This document shows, piece by piece, positions 37,735-45,881 of a stretch of 64,000 bases of DNA (the stretch's first letter is position 1; each line of letters starts with the position of its first letter). Origin of the DNA: Streptomyces sp. NRRL F-2580 (GTDB taxonomy: Bacteria; Actinomycetota; Actinomycetes; Streptomycetales; Streptomycetaceae); the NCBI RefSeq assembly GCF_000720115.1, contig NZ_JOIR01000003.1:248001-312000 (forward strand), written 5' to 3'. The notes under the pieces are model-generated. The model was not told the origin of the DNA and did no database searches. It saw only the letters and a list, made by a program, of their open reading frames with translations. Both the position numbers and the translations under genes were made by a program.

Positions 37735-38877
37735 CTACAGCAGCGCACGCAGGCGGTCCGCCAACAGGTCCCAGCGCCACTTCTCCTCGACCCACGCGCG
37801 GCCGGCGGCGCCCATGCGCTCCCGCAGCTCCGGATCCTTCAGCAGGGTGACGATCCGGTCCGCCGCGTCGTCGGGGGCGCCGCCCCGGACGACCCAGCCC
37901 GTCTCGCCGTCCAGCACCGCGTCCGGCGCCCCGCCGGAGTCGCCCGCGATCACCGGCAGACCCGTGGCCGAGGCCTCCAGGTAGACGATGCCGAGCCCCT
38001 CCACGTCCAGCCCGCCCCGCCGGGTCCGGCACGGCATCGCGAAGACGTCGCCCGCGCCGTAGTGGGCGGGCAGTTCGGACCACGGGACCGCCCCCGTGAA
38101 GACCACCGAGTCCGCGACCCCGGTCGAGACCGCGAGCGCCCGCAGGTCCGCCTCGTACGGCCCGCCGCCCACGATCAGCAGCACCGCGTCCGGCACCGCC
38201 GCCAGGATCCGCGGCATCGCCTCGATCAGCGTGTCCTGCCCCTTGCGGGGAACGAGGCGCGAGACGCAGACGACCACCGGGCGGTCGGTCAGCCCGAGCC
38301 GCGCCCGGACCTCCGCCCCGCCCGATTCCGGGTGGAAGGTCTTCTCGTCCACCCCCGGCGGGAGTTGCACCATCCGGGCCGCCGCCCGCTCCGTCACCGC
38401 CGAGGCGATCCGCGAGCGCGTGTACTCCCCCAGGTAGGTCAGCGTGTCCGTGCCCTCGCCGATCCGCCGCAGCAGCTGCCGCGCCGCCGGCAGCTGGGCC
38501 CAGCCCGCCTCGTGCCCGTGCGTGGTCGCCACGATCCGCCGGGCGCCCGCGCGCCGCAGCGCCGGGCCCATCAGACCGAGCGGGGCCGCCGCCCCGAACC
38601 ACACGGACTCGCAGCCGTGTTCGCGCAGCAGGCCCACCGCCCGCCGCGTCACGCGCGGGGTCGGCAGCAGCATCGTCGTACGGTCGCGGACCACCTGGAA
38701 CGGCTGCTCCGCGTCGAAGGCGGCGGTGGCCTCGCGGCCCTCCGCGCTGTGCTTCCACGTGGAGGCGTAGACGACGATCCGGTCGGGATCCAGCCTCAGC
38801 GCCATGTTGTGCAGGAAGGCCTGGATGCCGCCGGGTCGCGGCGGGAAGTCGTTGGTCACGATCAGCGTCTTGTGCAT
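37735..38877 (-). CDS. GT4 glycosyltransferase, PimB'-like mannosyltransferase
   Basis: 380 aa from ATG 38877; TACGTT (38885-38890) lies 7 nt upstream, so the gene is probably leaderless. GT-B fold features: TNDFPPRPGGIQAFLHNMA, TTHGHEAGW, VSRLVPRKGQDTLIEAM, VGGGPYEADLRAL, and the nucleotide-sugar loop RRGGLDVEGLGIVYLEASATG. The order matches mycobacterial Rv2188c (PimB'), which adds the second mannose to phosphatidylinositol monomannoside, so a role in PIM-type lipids is likely but unproven. Confidence 0.87.
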   Translation of the reverse strand: MHKTLIVTNDFPPRPGGIQAFLHNMALRLDPDRIVVYASTWKHSAEGREATAAFDAEQPFQVVRDRTTMLLPTPRVTRRAVGLLREHGCESVWFGAAAPLGLMGPALRRAGARRIVATTHGHEAGWAQLPAARQLLRRIGEGTDTLTYLGEYTRSRIASAVTERAAARMVQLPPGVDEKTFHPESGGAEVRARLGLTDRPVVVCVSRLVPRKGQDTLIEAMPRILAAVPDAVLLIVGGGPYEADLRALAVSTGVADSVVFTGAVPWSELPAHYGAGDVFAMPCRTRRGGLDVEGLGIVYLEASATGLPVIAGDSGGAPDAVLDGETGWVVRGGAPDDAADRIVTLLKDPELRERMGAAGRAWVEEKWRWDLLADRLRALL

Positions 38878-38900
38878 CGCTGCCAACGTACCGGACGCCC

Positions 38901-40028
38901 TCAGCGGAACTCCTTCCGCAGGGCCTCCTGCCACTCCTTCGTCAGCCCGGCCGGGTCCGTCCCGAGCGCCTCCCGCAGCGCCGTCGGCCACGGCTCGCGC
39001 CCCGCCTTCTCGTACAGGCCCATGAGCGCCGCCTCGCCCCACCGGTCCGCGATCAGCCGGCAGGCCAGCCACGCCCCCTCGTACGCCCGGGCCAGCGCCT
39101 CCGGGTCGCCGCTGAAGGCGAAGTCCTCCGTCCGGGGCAGCCCGGCCGGCACCTCGCCGCGCCGTACCGCCCGGGCCAGCGCCGGGGCGCCCTGCTGCGG
39201 GGTGGTGGGGGTGCCGCGGTACGCCGCCCAGTCCGCGAAGCCCTCGGAGAGCCACAGCGGGGTCGTGGCGGAGGTCGCCGCCCGGGTGGCCACGTGGGTG
39301 ACCTCGTGGGTCAGGATGACCCGCCGGCCCATCTCGCCCAGCTCCGCGTACCCCTCCGGGTTGACCACCACCCGGTCCGCGGGGGCCGGCCCGGCGCCCA
39401 CCCGGCCGGTGGTGACGGCGCCCAGGCCCCGGTACGCGTCGGCCGGCCGGCCGAGCAGCTGCGCCATCCGCTCAAGGGACCCGGGGACCAGCACCACCAC
39501 GCGCCCGGCCCAGGGCCGGGGCCAGGCGGCGCTCGCCGCGGGGACCGCCCGGTCGGCCTCGGCGGCGATCGCGGCCAGCGCCTCGGGGGACTGTCCGGCG
39601 CCGCCCAGGACCAGGGAGTGCGTACCGCGGACCACCGACACCGGGCCCTGGTCCCACAGCTGCGGCAGCGCGCCCGGAGCGGGCCGGTCGGCGCGCACCC
39701 GCCAGGGACCGCCGCCCGCCGCGCGTTCGAGTTCCAGCTCGCGTTCCGAACCGCCCGGGGCCGTGTCGTAGCCGCTCAGCCGGTAGCGCAGCTCGGCCCG
39801 TACGAGGGCCCGTACGCCGTCCCGGCGCACCGAGGCGACCTCGTACGCCCAGCCGTCGAGCGGGATCCCGGAGAGCCGCTCGGGCGGCACCCGCGACCAG
39901 TCAGCCACGGCCTCGCGGACGTCGCGCTCGGTCGTGTCGGCCGGCCGCGCCGCGCAGCCGGCGAGCAGCACGCACAGCAGCGGCGACAGCAGCGGCAGGA
40001 CACGGACGAGGCGGCGGACCGGGAGCAT
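38901..40028 (-). CDS. Lipoprotein with HExxH zinc-peptidase motif
   Basis: 375 aa. Basic N-terminus and hydrophobic core end in lipobox LLAGC (C25), so it should be lipid-anchored outside the membrane. HEVTH at about residue 243, followed by LWLSEGFADWAAYRG, matches the gluzincin arrangement (HExxH with a downstream Glu in EGFADW) of peptidase-MA-like proteins. The first half (DWSRVPPERLSG onward) looks like a cystatin/NTF2-type beta domain. Proteolysis has not been shown for these actinobacterial lipoproteins. It lies 23 bp upstream of the glycosyltransferase gene. Confidence 0.8.
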   Translation of the reverse strand: MLPVRRLVRVLPLLSPLLCVLLAGCAARPADTTERDVREAVADWSRVPPERLSGIPLDGWAYEVASVRRDGVRALVRAELRYRLSGYDTAPGGSERELELERAAGGGPWRVRADRPAPGALPQLWDQGPVSVVRGTHSLVLGGAGQSPEALAAIAAEADRAVPAASAAWPRPWAGRVVVLVPGSLERMAQLLGRPADAYRGLGAVTTGRVGAGPAPADRVVVNPEGYAELGEMGRRVILTHEVTHVATRAATSATTPLWLSEGFADWAAYRGTPTTPQQGAPALARAVRRGEVPAGLPRTEDFAFSGDPEALARAYEGAWLACRLIADRWGEAALMGLYEKAGREPWPTALREALGTDPAGLTKEWQEALRKEFR

Positions 40029-40107
40029 CCGCCGATCGTACGCACGGTCGGGGCGACGGGCCCCCGGCCGGGGCCGGGGTCAGGGGGCGGGGCTCGCCGG
40101 GCAGCCG

Positions 40108-41163
40108 TCAGGGGCGGGTCACCGAGGACACGGGCATCATCCCGACGGGGTCGTAGCGCACCCGGGCCCCCGGGTACGGGGCGTGCACCACCTGGCCGTT
40201 GCCGACGTACATGCCGACGTGGCTGGCGTCCGAGCGGTACGTCACCAGGTCGCCCGGGCGGGCCTGCGACAGGGGCACCTGCCGGCCGGCGTGCCGCTGG
40301 GCCTGCGAGGTGCGCGGCAGCGAGACGCCCGCATGCCGGTACGACCAGACCATCAGCCCGGAGCAGTCGAAGCCGGAGGGGCCGGTGGAGCCCCACACGT
40401 AGGGGCGGCCGACCGCGGACCGGGCCGCCATCACGGCGGCCGCGGCGCGCCCGGACGACGGGCCGAAAGAGGGCAGGTCGGGCAGTACGTCGCCGCGGCC
40501 GGCGGAACGCGAGGAGCGCTCGAAGTCGGCCCGCTCCTCGGACGGCATGGCGTTGAGCAGCCGCCGGGCGGCCGCGAGCTTCGCGGTGACGGAGCGCTTG
40601 TGCCGGGCCACGTCGGAGCGCAGGGCGTCGAGTTCGGCGAGCTTGCGGGAGGCCTCGCGGCGCTCCTGGCCGAGCCGGCGCTGCTCCTCGCGGAGTTCGT
40701 CGAGCTGCCGGGCCTGACGGCTGGTCAGCCGGTCCAGGGCGGCGGCCTGCTCCAGGTAGGCGTCGGGGTCCTCGGCCAGCATCAGGCCGACGGCGGGGTC
40801 GATGCCGCCGCTGCGGTACTGGGCCCCGGCGAAGGTGCCGAGGACGCCCCGCATGGTGTTGATGCGCTCCTGGCCGCGGGCCACCGCGTCCTGGGCCCGG
40901 TTGACCTCGGCGCGCAGCCGGTCGGCCTTCTCGCCCGCCTCGTTGAACCGCTCGGTGGCCTGCTCGGCTTCTTCGAAGAGCCGGTCGACCTGGGCGCTGA
41001 CCCCGGACCTCGCCGCGCCGCCGGGCTCGTACGGGAGGCCGGGGGCGGCGCCGGCGGGTGCGCCCGTCATGGCGACCGCGGCCGTGGCCGCGGCGGCGGT
41101 GAGGACGGTGACCTTCGTGTTCCGGTCGAGGCTGCCGAGCCCGCTCCGGCGATGGGACGCCAC
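40108..41163 (-). CDS. NlpC/P60 peptidoglycan hydrolase, paralogue 1
   Basis: 351 aa from GTG 41163; the earlier in-frame starts have no ribosome site and lack the matching N-terminus of the paralogue. A signal peptide (VASHRRSGLGSLDRNTKV then a hydrophobic stretch to AGAA) is followed by a long coiled coil (about residues 55-215) and the C-terminal NlpC/P60 domain: Cys in GFDCSGLMVWSYRHAG, His in DASHVGMYVGNG and third polar residue in HAPYPG. It cleaves cell-wall peptides. The tandem downstream partner of paralogue 2, with 221 bp between them. Confidence 0.92.
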   Translation of the reverse strand: MASHRRSGLGSLDRNTKVTVLTAAAATAAVAMTGAPAGAAPGLPYEPGGAARSGVSAQVDRLFEEAEQATERFNEAGEKADRLRAEVNRAQDAVARGQERINTMRGVLGTFAGAQYRSGGIDPAVGLMLAEDPDAYLEQAAALDRLTSRQARQLDELREEQRRLGQERREASRKLAELDALRSDVARHKRSVTAKLAAARRLLNAMPSEERADFERSSRSAGRGDVLPDLPSFGPSSGRAAAAVMAARSAVGRPYVWGSTGPSGFDCSGLMVWSYRHAGVSLPRTSQAQRHAGRQVPLSQARPGDLVTYRSDASHVGMYVGNGQVVHAPYPGARVRYDPVGMMPVSSVTRP

Positions 41164-41384
41164 GTGAAACCGCTCCCTTCCGCTGTGTGTGGCCCGGGTC
41201 CGCCCCCCGTGGACGGCCGTGTGCCGGGTTCCGCGCTGGCCGACAGTAGCGGGACGGTCACATGCCGGCCAACGACCGTCGGAGGGCACACACAGCGACG
41301 CCCCGCCGGAGACGCAGGTCACCGGCGGGGCGTGTGGTCGGAAAGGGGCCGCGGAATTCGCCCGGATGGGCGGTGTGCCGCGCG

Positions 41385-42413
41385 TCAGCCGATGCGGACG
41401 CCGAACTGGAACGGCATGTTGTCCATGGACTCGTACTTGATGCCGCCGCGCGGGTTCGAGGCGTGCAGCGTCATGTTGTTGCCGGCGTACAGGCCGACGT
41501 GGTGCAGGTCCCCGTAGAAGAAGACCAGGTCACCGGGCTGGAGCTGGCTGCGGCTGATGCGGGTGCCGTCGTTGGCCTGGGTGTAGGTGACGCGGCTGAT
41601 GTTGACGCCGGCCTGCTTGTACGCCCACTGGGTCAGCCCGGAGCAGTCGAAGACGCTGGGGCCGGTGCCGCCGGACTGGTACGTGAAGCCCAGCTTGGTC
41701 TTCGCGGCCTCGAGCGCGGCTCCGGCGCGGCCGGAGGCCTTCACGTTGCCGAGGTCGACGCGCTGGCCGTCGGCGCGGCTGGCGCGCGACTCGTCGTCCT
41801 TGATGGCCGCGCGCTCCTGCGCGGTCAGGGTGTTGAGCAGGGCCTGGGCCGCGGCGAGCTTGTCGGTGGAGGCCTTCTTCTTCTCGGCCAGCTCCTTGCG
41901 GGTGGCGTCGAGGTCGGCGAGCTTGCCGGAGGCCTCCTGGCGCTGCTGCGCGAGGCTGCGCTGCTTGGCCTGGATCTTCTGGACCGCCTCGACCTGCTTG
42001 CCGCTCAGGTGCTCCAGGGAGGAGGCCTTGTCGAGGTAGCTGTCGGGGTCCTCGGAGAGGAGGAGGGCGAGCGAGGGGTCGATGCCGCCGTTGCGGTACT
42101 GGGCGCTGGCCATCGAACCGAGGGTGCTGCGCAGCTCGTTGAGGTCGCCCTGGCCGCGCGCGACCTGGTCCTGGAGCTGGGCTATCTCCTTCTCCAGCGT
42201 CTCCTGGCGCTCCTTGGCCCCGTTGAACTTCTCGGTGGCCTGCTCCGCCTCTTCGTAGAGGGCGTCGACCTGGGTCTTGACCTCGTCCTTGGTCGGCTTC
42301 GCCGGGGCGGCGGAGGCGCTCTGGGAGGTGAGGGCGACCACGGCGGCCGCGGTGGCGCCGAGCACGGTCACACGAGTGCGGTTCGGCTGCTTGGGTCGAC
42401 GGTGGGACGCCAC
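41385..42413 (-). CDS. NlpC/P60 peptidoglycan hydrolase, paralogue 2
   Basis: 342 aa from ATG 42413. N-terminal MASHRRPKQPNRTRV and a hydrophobic core ending SASA-A form the signal peptide. A long coiled coil (about 40-205) precedes the catalytic domain: Cys in VFDCSGLTQWAYKQAG, His in DLHHVGLYAGNN and LHASNPRGG. It corresponds by position to mycobacterial Rv2190c. The coiled coil may keep the enzyme inactive until released by a partner, as in RipA/FtsX-type systems (inference). A good promoter lies 102-131 bp upstream. Confidence 0.92.
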   Translation of the reverse strand: MASHRRPKQPNRTRVTVLGATAAAVVALTSQSASAAPAKPTKDEVKTQVDALYEEAEQATEKFNGAKERQETLEKEIAQLQDQVARGQGDLNELRSTLGSMASAQYRNGGIDPSLALLLSEDPDSYLDKASSLEHLSGKQVEAVQKIQAKQRSLAQQRQEASGKLADLDATRKELAEKKKASTDKLAAAQALLNTLTAQERAAIKDDESRASRADGQRVDLGNVKASGRAGAALEAAKTKLGFTYQSGGTGPSVFDCSGLTQWAYKQAGVNISRVTYTQANDGTRISRSQLQPGDLVFFYGDLHHVGLYAGNNMTLHASNPRGGIKYESMDNMPFQFGVRIG

Positions 42414-42666
42414 GGAGGCGAGCTCCTTCTTCCTAGAGCCACCGAAGAACGCAACTCGGCAGCACCTTCGCCGCCACCCCGAATGAGTGATCTACCGCAC
42501 GAAGGTTTGAACGCACACTAGTGACCTTGCTGTGATCAGTTCAAATCCCGTCGGGAAAAAATGCGCTCCCCGACCAGGTTCTTTACCTACAGCGCACGCT
42601 CCGTGCCGGGCACTTGACGGTACGTTCGCTACAGCGCCGGTCAATTCCGGCATTGGAGGAGGGGAG
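42414..42666 (-). promoter_or_regulatory. Promoter and leader of NlpC/P60 paralogue 2
   Basis: Reading minus, TTGAAC (42539-42544) is separated by 18 bp from TAGTGT (42515-42520), a good sigma-70-type promoter. The leader would be about 95 nt and has GGAAGAAGGAG near its end. Streptomyces cell-wall hydrolase genes are often under a c-di-AMP (ydaO) riboswitch, but I could not match that fold here. The rest of the gap to 42666 holds no gene. Confidence 0.55.
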
Positions 42667-44028
42667 TTACGAAACGCGCGAAAGCCGCTTCAGGAGCAAA
42701 GCGGACGTCACCGGCCGCGCGCCCGCCTTGGCCACCCCGTCGGCGACCTCCCGGTCGGTGGAGACCACGACCACCGGCCGGCCGGGCGGTTCGGCGCGCA
42801 CCAGCTGACGGATCAGCTCGTCCGCCGTGACCCCCGCCTTGGAGAACAGCACCCGCACCCCGCGCGGCGGGGCGAGCAGCACCGGGGCGGCCAGTTCGGC
42901 GCCGTCGAAGACACAGGTCATCTCCGCGCCCGTCTGCGCGGCCAGCATCGACAGCCCGCCCAGCAGCCGCAGCCGCTGCTTCTCCAGCGGCATCGTCGGA
43001 TAGCCGGTCTTGGTCACGTTGTAGCCGTCGACCACCAGGTGGGCCTGAGGCAGCGCCAACAGCTGGTCCAGCAGCGCCGGATCGGTCTCCGACAGGGCGC
43101 GCGCCGCGATGTCCTTCGGCGTCATCCGGCCCGGCTCCACCGCGTCCACGGTGTCCGCCGGGCGCGTGTTCACGGGCGGCAGCGCCAGCTCGCGGCGCAG
43201 CCCCTGGGCCGCGTCCAGCACGGTGTCCAGGAGCAGCCGCAACCGCATGTCCTCGATGCTGCGCCCCTCGCGAGTGGCCCGGCGCGAGGTCTCCAGCGCC
43301 GCCTCCACCTCCGCGAGGCGGGACTTGAGCCGCCGGTTCTCGCTCTCGGCGGCGGCCACCCGGGTGGCCGCGTCGCCGCGGATCCCGTCGACCTCGGCGG
43401 TCAGCTTGCGCAGGGCCGCCTCACCGCGCTTGACGTCGCTGAGCGCGCTGCGCAGCTTGCGCTGAAGCGATTCCGCTTCCTTGCGGGCCGCGTCCAGCTC
43501 CACGCGCACGTGCTCACCGCCCGCGCGCTGCAGTTCCCGGGCGTGCGCCAGCTCCTCGCGCAGCCGCTCCAGCTCGCGCCGGGTCTCCTCGCCGACCCGC
43601 TCGGCGTCGGCGCGCTGCGCCTCCTCGCCCGCGGCGGCCACCAGCTTGACCCAGCCGGCCGGCCTCAGGACGAACGCGGCGGCCGCGACGTCCAGCGGAT
43701 CCGCGGCGGCGGGCGGCGCACCCGACTCCAGGGCCGAGGCCAGCTCCGCCTGCGCCTCGCGCAGCTTCTCGGCGACCCGGCTGCGGAACACGGCGTCGGT
43801 CTCGACCGCCGTGGCCATGGCGTTGCCCGCGAACTTGGCGCGCCGGGTCGGGGTGAAACGGGCGTACTGGCGCAGCTGCGCCGGCAGGTCCGCGACCGTC
43901 AGCGCGCCGAAGGCGTCCGAGACGAGCGCGACGACCCGCCGCCGCACGCCTTCCGGCAGCGGGCGGTCGAGCGCCTCGGCGGCGTCGCCGGCCGCGTCGG
44001 CCGGCTCAGCGCCGCTTGCTGGCTCCAC
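42667..44028 (-). CDS. NYN-domain (PIN-like) putative RNA-binding protein
   Basis: 453 aa from GTG 44028. The N-terminal helical domain (PLPEGVRRRVVALVSDAFG onward) leads to a coiled coil (about 155-270), then the C-terminal NYN/YacP-like domain: HLVVDGYNVTKTGYP, TCVFDGAELA and VVVSTDREVADGVAKAGARP hold the acidic residues of a PIN-like nuclease. Function is likely RNA processing or ribosome-linked; not shown. It is 43 bp downstream of the zinc-ribbon gene. Confidence 0.85.
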   Translation of the reverse strand: MEPASGAEPADAAGDAAEALDRPLPEGVRRRVVALVSDAFGALTVADLPAQLRQYARFTPTRRAKFAGNAMATAVETDAVFRSRVAEKLREAQAELASALESGAPPAAADPLDVAAAAFVLRPAGWVKLVAAAGEEAQRADAERVGEETRRELERLREELAHARELQRAGGEHVRVELDAARKEAESLQRKLRSALSDVKRGEAALRKLTAEVDGIRGDAATRVAAAESENRRLKSRLAEVEAALETSRRATREGRSIEDMRLRLLLDTVLDAAQGLRRELALPPVNTRPADTVDAVEPGRMTPKDIAARALSETDPALLDQLLALPQAHLVVDGYNVTKTGYPTMPLEKQRLRLLGGLSMLAAQTGAEMTCVFDGAELAAPVLLAPPRGVRVLFSKAGVTADELIRQLVRAEPPGRPVVVVSTDREVADGVAKAGARPVTSALLLKRLSRVS

Positions 44029-44071
44029 AATCCGTCACCCCTACCGTGATCTACCTGTGGGCACGCCTCCG

Positions 44072-44311
44072 TCAGGAGTCCGCGCCCGGCCTGTCCACGA
44101 GCTCGATCTGGTCCACCGCGTTGCACCAGCGGCAGCGGACCGACTCGATGGTCTCATTGACCACCTCGCGCTCCTCGACCTTGGGTTCCCCGGCGAGGTC
44201 CAGGTGGACGTACTCGACGACCTTCGACGAACGGGTGACGTCGAAGCGCGTGAGGTTGCCGCACAGGGTGCAGCGCCACCGGGTGGTGTCGGTCGGCAGG
44301 GGAACCGTCAT
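44072..44311 (-). CDS. Small zinc-ribbon protein
   Basis: 79 aa from ATG 44311, with GAAGGAGAG upstream. Two CxxC knuckles (RWRCTLCGN near residue 14 and RCRWCNA near residue 60) predict one bound zinc. The family is unnamed; close homologues are conserved in Streptomyces beside the NYN gene. Divergent from the rhomboid gene; an A/T-rich patch (ATTGAATC, TTTAAT) between them likely holds promoters. Confidence 0.75.
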   Translation of the reverse strand: MTVPLPTDTTRWRCTLCGNLTRFDVTRSSKVVEYVHLDLAGEPKVEEREVVNETIESVRCRWCNAVDQIELVDRPGADS

Positions 44312-44457
44312 CAGGCCGCTCTCTCCTTCGTAGCTGATTCAATTAAAGCCGTCCGCGCCGCCGTCTGCGCGTGTCTTCACCGGCCGGCGGACCGCAGCTC
44401 GTAACCCTACGGCCTGCCACCGCCTCAGGTGGGTCCCGTTGCGTCATGCTCTGTCAC

Positions 44458-45180
44458 ATGATCGTAAGGTGGCGGGCCCTACGCGAGGCCGCCCGGGGAC
44501 CGGTGGTCACCCATGCGCTGATCGCGGGCTGCGGTGTGGTGTTCGTCCTCGGCCCCGCCTCGGGGCTCAACCCGGTCTACGGGACGGGCGACGAGCTGCT
44601 GGCCGCCGGGACCGCGTACTTCCGGCGCTGGGGCGTGGTCCCGGACGAGCTCTTCGCGGGCACCCCGCGCGCCTGGCTGACCCCGCTGACGGCGCTGTTC
44701 GTCCACGGCAGCTGGCTGCACCTGCTCGGGAACATGCTCTTCCTCTACGTCTTCGGGGCGATGACGGAGGAGCGGATGGGCCGCCCCGCGTTCCTCGTCT
44801 TCTACATCTGTACGGGGTACGTGGCGCTGGCGGCGTACGCGGCGGCCAACGCCGGGTCCGCGCAGACCCTGGTGGGGGCGTCCGGAGCCATCTCGGCGGT
44901 GCTGGGCGCCTTCCTCTACCTACTCCCGCGGGCGCGGGTGACGAGCCTGTTCCCCTTCCTGTTCTTCCTGCCGCTGCGGTTCCCGGCGTGGATCGTGCTG
45001 CTGTTCTGGTTCGCCCTCCAAGGGGTGGCGGCGCAGCGGGCGGACAGCGGCCCCGGGGTCGCCTACCTGGCCCATCTGGTGGGCTTCTCGGTCGGCTTCC
45101 TCTACGCCTGGGCCCGTTATCGGGGTGCGACTAGAGTGAGGCGACCAGCGACGGCCACCGAGGGAGACAGCCAGCCGTGA
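44458..45180 (+). CDS. Rhomboid-family intramembrane serine protease
   Basis: 240 aa from ATG 44458. Six membrane helices are predicted. Catalytic Ser is in LVGASGAISAVLGAF, catalytic His in VAYLAHLVGFSVGF, and the HGSWLHLLGNMLFLYVFG loop region is characteristic. Rhomboids cleave membrane-spanning segments of other proteins. The 4-bp GTGA overlap with the following gene implies coupled translation. Substrates are unknown. Confidence 0.92.
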   Translation: MIVRWRALREAARGPVVTHALIAGCGVVFVLGPASGLNPVYGTGDELLAAGTAYFRRWGVVPDELFAGTPRAWLTPLTALFVHGSWLHLLGNMLFLYVFGAMTEERMGRPAFLVFYICTGYVALAAYAAANAGSAQTLVGASGAISAVLGAFLYLLPRARVTSLFPFLFFLPLRFPAWIVLLFWFALQGVAAQRADSGPGVAYLAHLVGFSVGFLYAWARYRGATRVRRPATATEGDSQP

Positions 45181-45458
45181 TCACCGCGATCGTGCTCATC
45201 AAGACCAGCGTGGACCGCATCCCCGAGATCGCCGAGTCGATCGCCGCGCTGGACAGCGTCAGCGAGGTCTACTCCGTCACGGGGACGTACGACCTGATCG
45301 CGCTGGTCCGCGTGGCCCGCCACGAGAACCTGGCGGACATCATCCCGGGCCGCATCAGCAAGATCCCGGGCGTCGAGGCGACGGACACCCACGTGGCGTT
45401 CCGCACCTACTCGCAGCACGACCTGGAGGCGGCGTTCGCGATCGGCCTGGACGCGTAG
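45177..45458 (+). CDS. Lrp/AsnC ligand-binding (RAM) domain protein
   Basis: 93 aa from GTG 45177. It is a stand-alone regulator-of-amino-acid-metabolism domain: MITAIVLIKTSVDRIPEIAES, VSEVYSVTGTYDLIALVRV, HENLADIIPG and THVAFRTYSQHDLEAAF, without the DNA-binding helix-turn-helix of full Lrp proteins. It may sense amino acids or modify a partner. It is coupled to the rhomboid gene, an order I recall from S. coelicolor. Confidence 0.9.
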   Translation: MITAIVLIKTSVDRIPEIAESIAALDSVSEVYSVTGTYDLIALVRVARHENLADIIPGRISKIPGVEATDTHVAFRTYSQHDLEAAFAIGLDA

Positions 45459-45506
45459 CGCTGTGCCGTGCGGGTATCGGGCTGCCCCGTAGCCCGGCTC
45501 CGGTCC

Positions 45507-45817
45507 GCCTCAAACGCCGGCGACTTGAGCAGTCGGGCCGTCCGCGGGGTCCCTCCGGGACGTCTCCTCGTCGTCGCGCCTGCGGGCCCGTCACGGCCAC
45601 TGAGGGCGTTTGCGTGCTCCTCCTGCGGGGACGCCCCTGCGTGCCCCCGCTCCCCCCTCGAAGCCCGGCCGTGGGGTGGGGACACGGCGGAGTGTCCCCG
45701 CAGGAGGAGCGTGCGACCACCCTCACCCTGTCGCAGCGGTGCCCGCAGGCGCGACGACGAGGAGACATTCCGGCGGGGCACCGCCCCACACCACCCAGCC
45801 CCGCCGGCGTTTGAGGC
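45507..45817. repeat. 311-bp nested inverted repeat (composite palindrome), copy 5 of the dispersed repeat
   Basis: Three perfect inverted arm pairs are nested around one centre: outer 16 bp (45507-45522 with 45802-45817), middle 26 bp (45562-45587 with 45741-45766) and inner 17 bp (45616-45632 with 45694-45710). Segments between arms are of similar length on both sides (39 and 35; 28 and 30) and diverged. The outer arms are the CTCAAACGCCGGCG core of the dispersed repeat. It fills the 423-bp gap between the Lrp-type gene and the PLP enzyme gene and contains no gene. Confidence 0.85.
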
Positions 45818-45881
45818 GCCCACCCGGGCAGGGGTCCGGCCCCGCCACTCACCGCTGAGCGTCCTGCAAGGACACCGCGGG

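Noticed and set aside
42414..42544. c-di-AMP (ydaO) riboswitch before the NlpC/P60 gene
   Set aside because: Expected from other Streptomyces wall hydrolases, but the leader is only about 95 nt and the conserved ydaO words were not found by eye. A covariance search could settle it.
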